From Crossiella equi (GTDB taxonomy: Bacteria; Actinomycetota; Actinomycetes; Mycobacteriales; Pseudonocardiaceae): a DNA stretch of 64,000 bases. Made by a program: the position numbers and the translations under genes. Below the pieces are notes generated by a model, which searched no databases, was not told the origin of the DNA, and was given only the letters and a program-made list of their open reading frames with translations. Below are positions 8,467-17,285 of the stretch, piece after piece. The stretch is from positions 8,541,786 through 8,605,785 of the forward strand of contig NZ_JAGIOO010000001.1 in assembly GCF_017876755.1 (NCBI RefSeq), written 5' to 3'. Position 1 is the stretch's first letter. Each line of letters starts with the position of its first letter.

Positions 8467-9714
8467 GTGACCGATCCCACCGGCCGCAGGGCGGTCGCCG
8501 CGGTCTGGCGCATCGACTCGGCCCGCATCGTCGGTGCGCTGGCGCGCTACACCGGCGACTTCACCCTGGCCGAGGACCTGGCCCAGGAGGCCCTGGCGGA
8601 GGCGCTGGTGACCTGGCCCCGCGAGGGCGTCCCGGCCAGCCCGACGGGCTGGCTGCTGACCGTGGGCCGCCGCCGGGCGGTCGACACCTTCCGCCGCCGC
8701 GCCACGCAGGACGCGAAGTACGCCGTCCTCGCCCAGGAGAGCCAGGGCGAGGACGGCGAGGCGGACCTGCTGTGGGACCCGGACCGCCTGGACGACGACG
8801 TGCTGGCGCTGATGTTCATCTCCTGCCACCCGATCCTGTCGCGGGAGTCCCGGATCGCGCTGACCCTGCGCGTGGTGGGCGGCCTGACCAGCGACGAGAT
8901 CGCCAAGGCCTTCCTGGTCCCGACGGCCACGGTCCAGGCCCGCATCACCCGGGCCAAGAAGTCCCTGGGCGCGGCGGGCATCCCGTTCGGGCTGCCGCCC
9001 CCGGCCGAACGCGCCGCGCGCCTGGGCTCGGTCCTGAACGTGGTCTACCTGGTCTTCACCGAGGGTTCGACGGCCACCTCGGGCGACAGCCTGCTGCGCC
9101 GGGACCTGGCCCAGGAAGCCCTCCGCCTGGCGCGGATCCTGGCGCGCCTGCAACCGTCGGTGGGCGAGACCCACGGCCTGCTGGCCCTGCTGGAGCTGAC
9201 GGCGGCCCGTTTCCCGGCGCGCACGGCCCCGGACGGCACTCCCGTTTTGCTGGAACACCAGGACCGGGGCCGCTGGGACCAGGCGGCGATCCGCCGAGGC
9301 CGGGCAGCACTGTCCCAAGCGGGCAAACCAGACGGTCTGGGCGCCTACGGCCTCCAGGCGGCGATCGCCGAGTGCCACGCGGTGGCCCCGTCGGTCGAGG
9401 CCACGAACTGGCCACGCATCGTGACCCTCTACGAGGCCCTGTCCACCCTGGCCCCGTCCCCGGTGGTGGACCTGAACCGCGCGGTGGCCCTCTCGATGTC
9501 CGAAGGCCCGGCCACCGCCCTGGAACTCGTCGACACCCTGGTGGCCAGGAACGCCCTCCCGACCTCCCACCTGCTCCCCGCGGTGCGCGCCGAGCTCCTG
9601 ACCCGCCTGAACCGCCCTGCCGAGGCCCGCGAGGCGTTCGAACAGGCGATCATCCTGTGCCCGAACCCCCGCGAACAGGACCTGCTGAGAACAAAGCTGT
9701 CGAACCTGAACTGA
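8467..9714 (+). CDS. RNA polymerase sigma factor, ECF42 group
   Basis: 415 residues, much longer than a plain ECF sigma factor. Region 2 is seen in FTLAEDLAQEALAEAL with VGRRRAVDTFRRR, region 4 in LTLRVVGGLTSDEIAKAFLV and TVQARITRAKKSL. The remaining C-terminal half (about residues 190-415) is helical and TPR-like (SDSLLRRDLAQEALRLARIL), which is known in ECF42 proteins as an extension needed for activity in place of an anti-sigma factor. No anti-sigma gene is present nearby. It is co-transcribed with the DGPF gene. GTG start; the region-2 helix begins about 20 residues later, as expected. Confidence 0.92.
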   Translation: MTDPTGRRAVAAVWRIDSARIVGALARYTGDFTLAEDLAQEALAEALVTWPREGVPASPTGWLLTVGRRRAVDTFRRRATQDAKYAVLAQESQGEDGEADLLWDPDRLDDDVLALMFISCHPILSRESRIALTLRVVGGLTSDEIAKAFLVPTATVQARITRAKKSLGAAGIPFGLPPPAERAARLGSVLNVVYLVFTEGSTATSGDSLLRRDLAQEALRLARILARLQPSVGETHGLLALLELTAARFPARTAPDGTPVLLEHQDRGRWDQAAIRRGRAALSQAGKPDGLGAYGLQAAIAECHAVAPSVEATNWPRIVTLYEALSTLAPSPVVDLNRAVALSMSEGPATALELVDTLVARNALPTSHLLPAVRAELLTRLNRPAEAREAFEQAIILCPNPREQDLLRTKLSNLN

Positions 9715-9756
9715 CGCCCCCTCACACACCCCGAACCGCGCCGTTCCTAGACTGCC

Positions 9757-10245
9757 GTGGTGTCCTCCACCGCACCGGCCCACCCGACGAGCCCCACCCG
9801 CACCGCCGACCAGCGGAGCGAGTTCCTCAAGTTCGCGGTGGTAGGCGCCCTGACCTGGATCATCGACACCGCGGTCGTCTACACCCTCAAACTGACGATC
9901 CTGGGCGACAAGCCCCTGACCGCCCGGGCGATCGGCGTCATCGTCGCCACCGCTGCCTCCTACCTCCTCAACCGCTCCTGGTCCTTCAACAACCGAGGCG
10001 GCAAGGCCCCCTTCCACGAGGCCGTCCTCTTCGCCGCGATCAGCGCGGTGGGCGCGGCCCTCACCCTGGTCCCGCAGGCCGTGTCGCTGTACGCGCTGCA
10101 CATCCGGGTGCCCTACGTCAGCCCGGTCACGCAGGCGGTGGCCAACTTCGTCACCGGCCAGATCCTGGGTGTGCTGCTGGCCATGGTGTTCCGGTTCTGG
10201 GCGTTCCGGAAGTTCGTCTTCCCGGAGGTCAAGCCCACCCCGTGA
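9757..10245 (+). CDS. GtrA-family membrane protein
   Basis: 162 residues with four hydrophobic helices: FLKFAVVGALTWIIDTAVVY, ARAIGVIVATAASYLLNRSW, AVLFAAISAVGAALTLVP and FVTGQILGVLLAMVFRFW. The patterns FxxVGxxxxxxD and SYLLNRSWSF and the last-helix pattern NFxxxxxxxFRFWAFRKFVF are the landmarks of GtrA proteins, which are thought to help move polyprenyl-linked sugars across the membrane. Two adjacent GTG codons (9757 and 9760) can serve as start. It is separated from the sigma gene by 42 bp and may be its own unit. Confidence 0.88.
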   Translation: MVSSTAPAHPTSPTRTADQRSEFLKFAVVGALTWIIDTAVVYTLKLTILGDKPLTARAIGVIVATAASYLLNRSWSFNNRGGKAPFHEAVLFAAISAVGAALTLVPQAVSLYALHIRVPYVSPVTQAVANFVTGQILGVLLAMVFRFWAFRKFVFPEVKPTP

Positions 10246-10263
10246 GGCGGTCCCCGACCGGCT

Positions 10264-10593
10264 CTACCGGGAGGACTCCTCCGGCGGGAAGCCGTGCTGG
10301 GCCAGCCGGTTCTGCCGGAACTCCGACGCCGTGCCCAGCGTGAGCACCAGGACGTACGCCAGCCCGAGCCCGAGCGCCGCCAGGATCGACCACACCGGTG
10401 CGGGCAGCAGGCTCAGCACCAGGTAGCCGCCCACCAGGAACGGGGTGGCCTTCACCAGCACGTGGCTGGTGTACCGCAGGCGCCACGTGCGTGTGGTGCA
10501 GTCGAAGCGCACCCACTCCCGGTACCGCGCGGGCAGCCGCCCGCCCAGGGCGTACCACAGCCAGCGCAGCGGATCCGGTCTCCGCATCGTCAT
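10264..10593 (-). CDS. Small membrane protein, DUF5313-like
   Basis: About 109 residues from the ATG at 10593 (another in-frame ATG lies 6 bases downstream, and upstream starts are possible). The N-terminus RRPDPLRWLWYALGGRLPARYREWV followed by two hydrophobic helices (PFLVGGYLVLSLLPAPVW and LAALGLGLAYVLVLTLG) resembles the small actinobacterial proteins grouped as DUF5313. Function unknown. It is convergent with gtrA, 18 bp between stops, and divergent from the hydrolase gene at 10748. Confidence 0.65.
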   Translation of the reverse strand: MTMRRPDPLRWLWYALGGRLPARYREWVRFDCTTRTWRLRYTSHVLVKATPFLVGGYLVLSLLPAPVWSILAALGLGLAYVLVLTLGTASEFRQNRLAQHGFPPEESSR

Positions 10594-10747
10594 GGCCCAG
10601 GTGTACCCCACTGGCCACCTGGCGACCGGGAATCGGCCATTCGGCTGAGAACCGTGTCCTGACATGCGATTTCCGCCCCCGCGAGGCGGGTTCGGTCCGG
10701 CTTTTCGGCCGATCTCCGGCTGTACACTCGGTGAATAGCTTCATGAC

Positions 10748-11635
10748 GTGCTCACCAAGAACCTGTCGAAGCCGAAACCGCTGGCCCTCACCGCCGGTGT
10801 GGTGATCGCCGTGGTCGTCGCGCTCGTGGTGGTCTTCAGCTGGCCCAGCGCGGACAACTGGCGCACCGGCTGCGCCGCCCTCACCCCGGCCAAGGGCACC
10901 TCGCCCGCGGTGGAGGCGGCCCGGCAGGCGCTGCTGCGCGCCGGGCACGACCCCGTGCTCGGGGTGGAGGTGGTCAACCTGGACACCTGCGCGACCACCG
11001 CGTCCTGGAAGGGCGACCTCGCCCAGCCCACCGCGTCGGTGGTGAAGCTGCTGATCGCGCTGGATGTGTTGCAGCGCACCGGCGACACCTCCGACAGCGA
11101 CGAGACCGCCATCGAGCAGATGCTGGCCCGCAGCGACGACGGGGTGGCCAGCCGCCTGTGGCAGCGCGGCGGCGGGCCCGCCATCGTCACGCGGCAGGCC
11201 AAGGCGCTCAAGCTGCGCAACACCAAACCCCCGGCGGACGCGGGCCAGTGGGGCGACACGGTGATGTCGGCCTCGGACGTCTCCGCGGTCTACCGCCACA
11301 TCACCGGCTCCCTGGCCGCCGAGGACCGGGTGCTGCTGACCGAGGCCATGGCCGACGCCCCGCGCACCGCCGCGGACGGCTTCGACCAGCACTTCGGCAT
11401 CCCCACCGGGCTGTCCGGCACGACCTGGGCGATCAAGCAGGGCTGGGGCAGCTCCGACGGCCGCCGCGTGCTCAACAGCACCGGTCTGGTCAAGTCCGGC
11501 GGCACCTACGCGGTGACGCTGCTGAGCACCTGGCGCAAGGACGTGGACTGGGTGGCGGCGGGCTCGGCGCTGACCAAGGCCGCCGAGGCTCTGCGTGGCG
11601 CGCTGGGCTCGGGCTCCTCTGACCAGGTGCGATAG
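10748..11635 (+). CDS. Membrane-anchored or secreted serine hydrolase of the penicillin-binding fold
   Basis: 295 residues. An uncleaved or signal-anchor helix (LALTAGVVIAVVVALVVVF) is followed by a domain with TASVVKLL, which carries the SxxK nucleophile/base pair, SDD in place of the usual SxN, and WAIKQGWG near the KTG position. This is the layout of class A beta-lactamase-like and D,D-peptidase-like serine enzymes. The KTG triad is not standard (IKQG), so beta-lactam hydrolysis should not be assumed. A TACACT -10 hexamer lies at about 10723-10728. The start is the GTG at 10748; no strong ribosome site is visible. Confidence 0.75.
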   Translation: MLTKNLSKPKPLALTAGVVIAVVVALVVVFSWPSADNWRTGCAALTPAKGTSPAVEAARQALLRAGHDPVLGVEVVNLDTCATTASWKGDLAQPTASVVKLLIALDVLQRTGDTSDSDETAIEQMLARSDDGVASRLWQRGGGPAIVTRQAKALKLRNTKPPADAGQWGDTVMSASDVSAVYRHITGSLAAEDRVLLTEAMADAPRTAADGFDQHFGIPTGLSGTTWAIKQGWGSSDGRRVLNSTGLVKSGGTYAVTLLSTWRKDVDWVAAGSALTKAAEALRGALGSGSSDQVR

Positions 11636-11650
11636 GGACATGAGGGACTA

Positions 11651-11687
11651 TTCAAAGGGTGTATAAACCGTGTGTATAGTTGAGGGC
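11651..11687 (+). promoter_or_regulatory. Promoter of the PadR-ABC operon, probably leaderless
   Basis: TATAGT at 11675-11680 is a good -10 box and TTCAAA at 11651-11656 a plausible -35 box, spaced 18. The start codon ATG (11688) lies 7 bases after the -10 box, exactly where transcription should begin, so the mRNA is probably leaderless. The promoter contains a direct repeat GTGTATA (11660-11666 and 11672-11678), a likely operator for the PadR protein itself. Confidence 0.55.
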
Positions 11688-12212
11688 ATGTCTATTGGAC
11701 ACACCCTGCTGGGGCTGTTGGAGGAGGGACCGCGGCACGGCTACGACCTGAAGCGTGCCTACGACGAGCGGTTCGGGCAGGACCGGCCGTTGCACTACGG
11801 GCAGGTCTACTCGACGTTGTCGCGGTTGCTGCGCAACGGGCTGGTGCAGGTCGAGGGTGTGGAGCAGGGTGAGGGGCCGGAGCGCAAGCGGTATGCCATC
11901 ACCGGTGCGGGGATCACCGATGTGGACGCGTGGCTGGGCAGTCCGGAGAAGCCGGAGCCCTATCTGCAGAACACCCTCTACACCAAGGTCGTGCTGGCGT
12001 TGCTGTCCGGCCGGTCGGCCGCCGAGGTGCTGGACATCCAGCGGGGTGCGCATCTGCGGTTGATGCGGGAGCTGACCCAGCGCAAGAACACCGGGGACCT
12101 GGCCGCGCAGCTGATCTGTGATCACGCGTTGTTCCATCTGGAGGCTGATCTGCGCTGGTTGGAGCTGACCGCGGCGCGGTTGGAGGAGCTGGCGAAGGAA
12201 GTGCGGGCATGA
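11688..12212 (+). CDS. PadR-family transcriptional regulator
   Basis: 174 residues. N-terminal winged helix: GHTLLGLLEEGPRHGYDLKR, YGQVYSTLSRLLRNGLV and ERKRYAITGAG, followed by a long C-terminal dimerisation part (residues about 100-174), as in subfamily 1 PadR proteins. The ATG overlaps no ribosome site and sits just after a -10 box, which suggests leaderless translation. The gene overlaps the following ABC ATPase gene by 4 bp (ATGA), so it most likely represses this exporter operon. Codon use is unusual here: many TTG leucine and GTG/GGT codons compared with the near-universal CTG/GGC of neighbours. Confidence 0.92.
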   Translation: MSIGHTLLGLLEEGPRHGYDLKRAYDERFGQDRPLHYGQVYSTLSRLLRNGLVQVEGVEQGEGPERKRYAITGAGITDVDAWLGSPEKPEPYLQNTLYTKVVLALLSGRSAAEVLDIQRGAHLRLMRELTQRKNTGDLAAQLICDHALFHLEADLRWLELTAARLEELAKEVRA

Positions 12213-12898
12213 CCGAGGTGAACGGGCCGTTGCTGGCCGGGGTGGAGTTGCACAAGGCGTTCGGGCCGACGCCGGCGTTGGCCGGGGCGGGGATGCGGGT
12301 CAACCCCGGTGAGGTCGTGGCGGTGATGGGGCCCTCTGGTTCGGGCAAGTCGACGTTGTTGCACTGCCTGGCCGGGATCCTGGTGCCGGATTCGGGGCGG
12401 GTGAGTTATCGGGGTCGGGAGATGTCGGCGATGGCGGAGTCGGAGCGCAGTGCGTTGCGGCGTACCGATTTCGGGTTTGTCTTCCAGTTCGGGCAGTTGG
12501 TGCCGGAGCTGACCGCGGTGGAGAACGTGGCGTTGCCGTTGCGGTTGGGTGGGATGCGGCGCAAGCAGGCTGAGGCCAGGGCTTTGGACTGGTTGGAACG
12601 CCTGGAGGTCGCTGATGTGGGCAGGAAGCGTCCGGGTGAGACCTCGGGTGGGCAGGGGCAGCGGGTGGCGGTGGCGCGGGCGTTGGTGACCGGGCCGCGG
12701 GTGGTCTTCGCTGATGAGCCGACCGGTGCGCTGGACTCGCTGAATGGTGAGCGGGTGATGCGGTTGTTGGTGGCCGCGGCGAAGGACACCGGTGCCGCGG
12801 TGGTGCTGGTCACGCATGAGGCGCGGGTGGCGGCGTATTCCGATCGTGAGGTCGTGGTGCGGGACGGGCGCACCCGGGACGTGGAGCTGGTCGGCTGA
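12209..12898 (+). CDS. ABC transporter ATP-binding protein (MacB/LolD type)
   Basis: 229 residues with Walker A GPSGSGKS, Q-loop FQFGQLVPELTAVENV, signature TSGGQGQRVAVA and Walker B VVFADEPTGALD, which are typical of ATPases that drive FtsX-like permeases. The signature begins with T instead of L. It follows padR with a 4-bp overlap, and its stop overlaps the permease start (TGATG). Like padR it is rich in TTG and T/G-ending codons, and this bias stops abruptly at the permease gene. The substrate is unknown; PadR-controlled pumps of this type often export antimicrobial or membrane-active compounds. Confidence 0.93.
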   Translation: MTEVNGPLLAGVELHKAFGPTPALAGAGMRVNPGEVVAVMGPSGSGKSTLLHCLAGILVPDSGRVSYRGREMSAMAESERSALRRTDFGFVFQFGQLVPELTAVENVALPLRLGGMRRKQAEARALDWLERLEVADVGRKRPGETSGGQGQRVAVARALVTGPRVVFADEPTGALDSLNGERVMRLLVAAAKDTGAAVVLVTHEARVAAYSDREVVVRDGRTRDVELVG

Positions 12899-15249
12899 TG
12901 GGCAACAAGAACAGCTCCGACCCGCGCGGTGTGGTGCGCCGGTGGGTGGACGACCTCGTCCTGGGGGTCCGGCTGGCCGTCGGGGGCGGCCGGAACTCCT
13001 GGGCCAGGCTCGCCCTCACCGCCATCGGCATCGGCCTCGGGGTGGCCGTGCTGCTCGGCGCGGCCGCCATCCCCAGCGTCATGGACCTGCACAGCGCCCG
13101 CCGCACCGACCGCGACGTGCCCTCGGCCTCCCAGGAAGCCAGGCCGGGCAAGGACGCGGTGCTGGCCACGCGGGTCCGGACCGAGTACCGGGGCGTGGGC
13201 GTGTCCGGGGTGCTGCTCGAACCACAGGGACCCGGCGCCACCCCGCCGCCCGGGCTCACCGAGTTCCCGAAACCCGGCGCCTTCGCCGTCTCGCCCGCCC
13301 TGGACGCGCTGCTCAGCTCCCCGGACGGTGAGCTGCTGCGGCCCCGGTTCAACGGCCCGCGCACGCTGATCGCCGACGCGGGGCTGACCGGGCCGAAGGA
13401 GGTCTTCTTCTACGTCGGCGGCTCCGGTCTCGACAAGTCCGGCAACGCCGTCCGCGTCTACGAGTTCGGCACCGTGCCGGACCGCTCGGTGCTGGCGCCC
13501 GAACTGCTGCTGCTCATCCTGGTCGCGCTGACCACGCTGCTCATCCCGGTCGTGGTCTTCATCGCCACCAGCACCCGGCTGGCCGCCGCCGCACGTGACC
13601 GAAGGCTCGCCGCGATCCGCCTGGTCGGCGCGGACTCCGTGCAGACCAGGCGCATCGCGGCCGGGGAGTCGCTGATCGGCTCGGTGTTCGGGCTGCTGTT
13701 CGGCGGCGCGCTGTTCCTGGCGGGCAGGCAGCTCGTGGAGCTGTTCGAGCTGTCCGGGGTGAGCGTGTTCGCCGTGGACGTCATCCCGGCCTGGTGGCTG
13801 GCGCTGCCGCTGGTCGTCGCGGTGCCCGCGCTCGCGGTGGTGGTCTCCATCGGCGCGCTGCGCAACACCCTCGTCGACCCGCTCGGCTCGGTGCGGCAGG
13901 GCAGGCCGGTGCGCCGCAAGGTGCTCTGGCGGCTGGTACCGCTGGCCTTCGGGCTCGGTGCGCTGACCACCCAGGTGCGCAACTTCGCCAACGAGGACGC
14001 CCACCCGTCCACCCTGGACATGGCCGCGGTGGTGCTCGGCGTGACCCTGGTGCTGGCCAGCATCCCGGTGCTGCTGCCGTGGCTGGTGGAGAAACTGGTC
14101 GGCCGCCTGAACGGGGGCCAGGTCTCCTGGCAGCTCGCGGTGCGCAGGCTTCAGCTGGACAGCGGCAACGCGGCCCGCGTGATCGGCGGCCTGGCCGTGG
14201 TGCTGGCCGGTGGCATCGCGCTGCAGACCGTGCTGCTCGCCGCGGCGCAGGAGTTCCCGGCCTCGCGGAACACGGTGGACCGCAGCGCGCTGCGCGTCAG
14301 CGCCCAGGCCGGACCGAACGGACCGGACGAGGTGCTCAACGCGCTGCGCGCGGTGCCTGGGCTGCGCTCGATGGACGGCTACGCCTCCGGGCACGTGCGG
14401 GGCGTGAAGGAGGACAGCTACCTCAGCGTCTACACCGGCAGCTGCGAGGAGCTCGCCAAGCTCGCCCGGATCACCGGCTGCGCGCCGGGCCGGTCCTGGC
14501 TGCTGCCGCCCTCGCGCGGTGACGAGAACCAGCCGAAGCCGGGCGAGAAGGTCCGGTTCGTCGCGGGTGGGGACCGGGACTGGAGCCTGGACTGGACCCT
14601 GCCGAAGAACATCCGGCCAGCCACCCTGAACAGCGACCAGGGCACGGGCGTCTACTCCGGGCTGCTGGTGGCACCGGGGGTGCTGCCCGAGGCGATGGCC
14701 CGCCGGATGGCCGCGAGCGCCGTGGTGTACCTGGAACCCGGACGGCCGGACACCGCGGAGCACGTGCGCAACGCCCTCGGCCCGCTGGCCTGGCACGCCA
14801 CCGTGACCCTGGCCAACTACCAGACCGCCATCGACCGCAACCCGCAGGCGGCGAACTTCGCCGCCATCAAGCGCGGGGTGCTCGGCGGGGTGCTGGTCGC
14901 CCTGCTGCTGGCCGCGGCCAGCCTGCTCGTGATCGGCTTCGAGCAGGTCCGCGAGCGCAGGCGGCCCCTGGCCGTGCTGGCCGCCAACGGCGTGCCCCGG
15001 CGCACGCTGGCGCTGTCGCTGGTGTGGCAGAACGCCATGCCGGTCACGCTGGCGGTGGTGATCGCGACCGGTACCGGCATCGGGCTGTCCGCGCTGCTGC
15101 TGCGCACCCTCGACCAGTCGGTGGCCTTCGACTGGGCCGGGATCGGGCTGTCCTCCGGTGCGGCGCTGGTGGCGGCACTGCTGGTGTCCGCGCTGACGCT
15201 GCCGTCGGTGCTGCGGGCGATGCGCCCGGAGGGCCTGCGCGCGGAGTGA
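12898..15249 (+). CDS. FtsX-like ABC permease
   Basis: 783 residues. The N-terminal helix (NSWARLALTAIGIGLGVAVLLGAA), a first extracellular part, a central three-helix FtsX core (about residues 200-330: LLLLILVALTTLLIPVVVFI and later helices), a second large extracellular part (about 430-640) and a C-terminal FtsX core (660-775: GVLVALLLAAASLLVIGF) make the tandem arrangement found in actinobacterial exporters with one permease polypeptide. The cytoplasmic segment AARDRRLAAIRLVGA is the typical coupling helix. The gene starts in the TGATG overlap with the ATPase gene. Codon use returns to the GC-rich norm of the genome. Confidence 0.92.
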   Translation: MGNKNSSDPRGVVRRWVDDLVLGVRLAVGGGRNSWARLALTAIGIGLGVAVLLGAAAIPSVMDLHSARRTDRDVPSASQEARPGKDAVLATRVRTEYRGVGVSGVLLEPQGPGATPPPGLTEFPKPGAFAVSPALDALLSSPDGELLRPRFNGPRTLIADAGLTGPKEVFFYVGGSGLDKSGNAVRVYEFGTVPDRSVLAPELLLLILVALTTLLIPVVVFIATSTRLAAAARDRRLAAIRLVGADSVQTRRIAAGESLIGSVFGLLFGGALFLAGRQLVELFELSGVSVFAVDVIPAWWLALPLVVAVPALAVVVSIGALRNTLVDPLGSVRQGRPVRRKVLWRLVPLAFGLGALTTQVRNFANEDAHPSTLDMAAVVLGVTLVLASIPVLLPWLVEKLVGRLNGGQVSWQLAVRRLQLDSGNAARVIGGLAVVLAGGIALQTVLLAAAQEFPASRNTVDRSALRVSAQAGPNGPDEVLNALRAVPGLRSMDGYASGHVRGVKEDSYLSVYTGSCEELAKLARITGCAPGRSWLLPPSRGDENQPKPGEKVRFVAGGDRDWSLDWTLPKNIRPATLNSDQGTGVYSGLLVAPGVLPEAMARRMAASAVVYLEPGRPDTAEHVRNALGPLAWHATVTLANYQTAIDRNPQAANFAAIKRGVLGGVLVALLLAAASLLVIGFEQVRERRRPLAVLAANGVPRRTLALSLVWQNAMPVTLAVVIATGTGIGLSALLLRTLDQSVAFDWAGIGLSSGAALVAALLVSALTLPSVLRAMRPEGLRAE

Positions 15250-15359
15250 GCGGGCCGCTCGGCCAACCGGGTGCCGCCGGGTGAGGCGCCGGTCACAACG
15301 ATGGTCCCGGAACCGCCCGCGGAGGTGAGGATCGAGCGCTCGAACCGAGGGAGGATCTT

Positions 15360-16931
15360 GTGCGGCTGAGGCAGTGGACCGCGGCGGTGGCCGGGGTGGC
15401 GCTCGTGGTGACCGGGACACCGGCGGTGGCGGCCGAGGCCGCCGCCGTCCCGGCCGGGCTGAAGCCCTTCTACGAGCAGCGGCTCACCTGGGCGCCCTGC
15501 CCCGGCAACTCCACCTTGGAGTGCTCGGCGGTGCTGGTGCCGATGAACTACGCCAAGCCCGGCCAGGAGCGCATCCAGGTCGCGGTCAGCCGCCTCAAGG
15601 CCAAGGACCCGGCCCGGCGCCGCGGGGTGCTGCTGGTCAACCCCGGCGGCCCGGGCGGTTCCGGGCTCGGCCTGCCCGCCACGCGCTTCGCGGGCCAGCC
15701 GCTGGCCCAGGTCTACGACGTGATCGGGTTCGACCCGCGCGGGGTGGGGCAGTCCACGCAGCTGCGGTGCGAGACCAGCCAGCTGGACCTGCCCCGCCCG
15801 ACCCGGCCCACCGACGCGCAGCTGCCGAACTTCACCGCGCTGGCCCGGGCCGCCGAGGACGGCTGCGCCCGCGCGGGCGGGGAGTACCGCAGGCACGTCA
15901 ACACCCGCAACACCGCACGCGATATGGACGTCATCCGAGGCGCGCTCAGTGAGAAGAAGATCAACTTCTTCGGCTACTCCTACGGCACCTGGCTGGGCGC
16001 GGTCTACGGCTCGCTGTTCGCCAGGAACCTGGACCGCAGCGTCCTGGACTCGGCCATGGACCCCAACAAGACCTGGCACGAGCAGGACCTGGACACGGTC
16101 GACTCGATCAAGTTCAACTACGACTCCTGGGCCGCGTGGGCCGCGCAGCGCAACGCCACCTACCGCATCGGCGCCACCCCGGCCGAGATCCGCACCGGCC
16201 TGGACCGCGTCGCCGAGGCGCTGAAGACCAAGCCGGTCGGCGGCCTGTCCCGGGTGGACGACCTGGACCTGTTCACCGGCTTCTACACCCGCTACCGCGC
16301 GATGTGGGGCGGCTTCGCCCAGCAGCTGCGTGTGCTCCTGGACGAGCTCGCGGGCACCCCGGCCCCGGTCGAGGAGACCAAGGCGCTGCTGGCGATCGCC
16401 CAGCGCTCCCTGATCAAGCCGACCAGCGCGGGCACCTTCCAGGCCGTGCTGTGCGAGTGGGACTGGCCCACCGACGTGCAGACCAACTACCGCCTGATGC
16501 GCGACTGGCGCGACCGCCACCCCTACGGCGACACGGTCTCCTTCCTGGCTCCGAACAACTGCGCCTTCCGCGGCTTCGCGCGCCCGGAGCCCCTGCCGAA
16601 GATCAGCCGCACCGGCTACCCGACCGGCCTGGTCGTGCACGCCGAGGGCGACACCCAGACCGCCTACCCCAACGGCGTGGCGATGGCCGAGACCCTGAAC
16701 CACCACCTGGTCAGCGTCCCCAACGACGGTGAGCACGGCCAGTTCGGCGGCGGCAGCGCCTGCGTGGACAACACGGTCAACCGCTACCTGGTCGACGGCG
16801 TGCTGCCCGCGACCCGCTCGGAGTGCGAGGGCGTGGACAAGCTGCTGCCCGCGGCGGTGCCGGATGCCGCCCCGCTCACCGAGGTGGCCGAGGCGATCCT
16901 CCGACGCGCCGAGACCGGCGGCGTGTACTGA
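15360..16931 (+). CDS. Secreted alpha/beta hydrolase, tripeptidyl aminopeptidase type
   Basis: 523 residues. Sec signal peptide: basic start MRLRQW, hydrophobic core AAVAGVALVVTGTPAVA, cleavage after AVA-AEA. The oxyanion segment LLVNPGGPGGSG, nucleophile elbow FGYSYG, the acid in VHAEGDTQT and the histidine in GEHGQFGG, together with the paired cysteines, match the Streptomyces tripeptidyl aminopeptidase family (S33), which trims peptides outside the cell. Start is GTG at 15360 after GAGGGAGG. It stands alone: the upstream permease ends 110 bp earlier, and an inverted-repeat element follows directly after its stop. Confidence 0.92.
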   Translation: MRLRQWTAAVAGVALVVTGTPAVAAEAAAVPAGLKPFYEQRLTWAPCPGNSTLECSAVLVPMNYAKPGQERIQVAVSRLKAKDPARRRGVLLVNPGGPGGSGLGLPATRFAGQPLAQVYDVIGFDPRGVGQSTQLRCETSQLDLPRPTRPTDAQLPNFTALARAAEDGCARAGGEYRRHVNTRNTARDMDVIRGALSEKKINFFGYSYGTWLGAVYGSLFARNLDRSVLDSAMDPNKTWHEQDLDTVDSIKFNYDSWAAWAAQRNATYRIGATPAEIRTGLDRVAEALKTKPVGGLSRVDDLDLFTGFYTRYRAMWGGFAQQLRVLLDELAGTPAPVEETKALLAIAQRSLIKPTSAGTFQAVLCEWDWPTDVQTNYRLMRDWRDRHPYGDTVSFLAPNNCAFRGFARPEPLPKISRTGYPTGLVVHAEGDTQTAYPNGVAMAETLNHHLVSVPNDGEHGQFGGGSACVDNTVNRYLVDGVLPATRSECEGVDKLLPAAVPDAAPLTEVAEAILRRAETGGVY

Positions 16932-17050
16932 CCCGCTAGAGAGTTTTCGTTGCGGGTGTTCCCTGTCGAGCGGCCACTCCCGGACAGTTGGCTTTCGAGT
17001 GGCCTTTCCTGGTGCACTTGGGGGTTCGTGTGGCCTGACCGGTAAACCCG

Positions 17051-17163
17051 ACTGCTCGTGCGGCCTGACTAGGCAACCCCACTGCTCGTGCGGCCTGACT
17101 AGGCAACCCCACTGCTCGTGCGGCCTGACTAGGCAACCCCACTGCTCGTGCGGCCTGACTAGG
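17051..17163. repeat. Tandem 30-bp repeat, nearly four copies
   Basis: Three exact copies of a 30-bp unit starting ACTGCTCGTGCGGCCTGACT and ending AGGCAACCCC (17051-17140) and a fourth that keeps its first 23 bases (17141-17163). A diverged copy precedes it at 17021-17050. The copies are head to tail with no spacers, so this is not a CRISPR array. Confidence 0.9.
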
Positions 17164-17285
17164 CGTGTTGGCCGGGCCGGTACCTCGTGTTGGCACGGAG
17201 GGGATGGCCTTTCCCCGAGGCCGTAGGCCGCAGGGGTGGCCCTGCCTGGAGGGCCAACACGAGGTACCGGACCGGCCAACACGCC
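17162..17285. repeat. Palindrome with 33-bp arms (left)
   Basis: Arm 17162-17194 begins GGCGTGTTGGCCGG and ends CTCGTGTTGGC; arm 17253-17285 is its reverse complement with one mismatch. The loop (17195-17252) has smaller dyads. It could form a very stable hairpin in RNA from either strand and lies between convergent genes, so it may act as a two-way terminator. Confidence 0.85.

Noticed and set aside
10748-11635. Class A beta-lactamase
   Set aside because: SxxK is present, but the SDN and KTG motifs are non-standard, so only a penicillin-binding-fold serine hydrolase is called.
17021-17170. 30-bp repeats that could suggest a CRISPR array
   Set aside because: The units follow each other directly with no spacers, and there are no cas genes. 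It is a simple tandem repeat within a larger inverted repeat.
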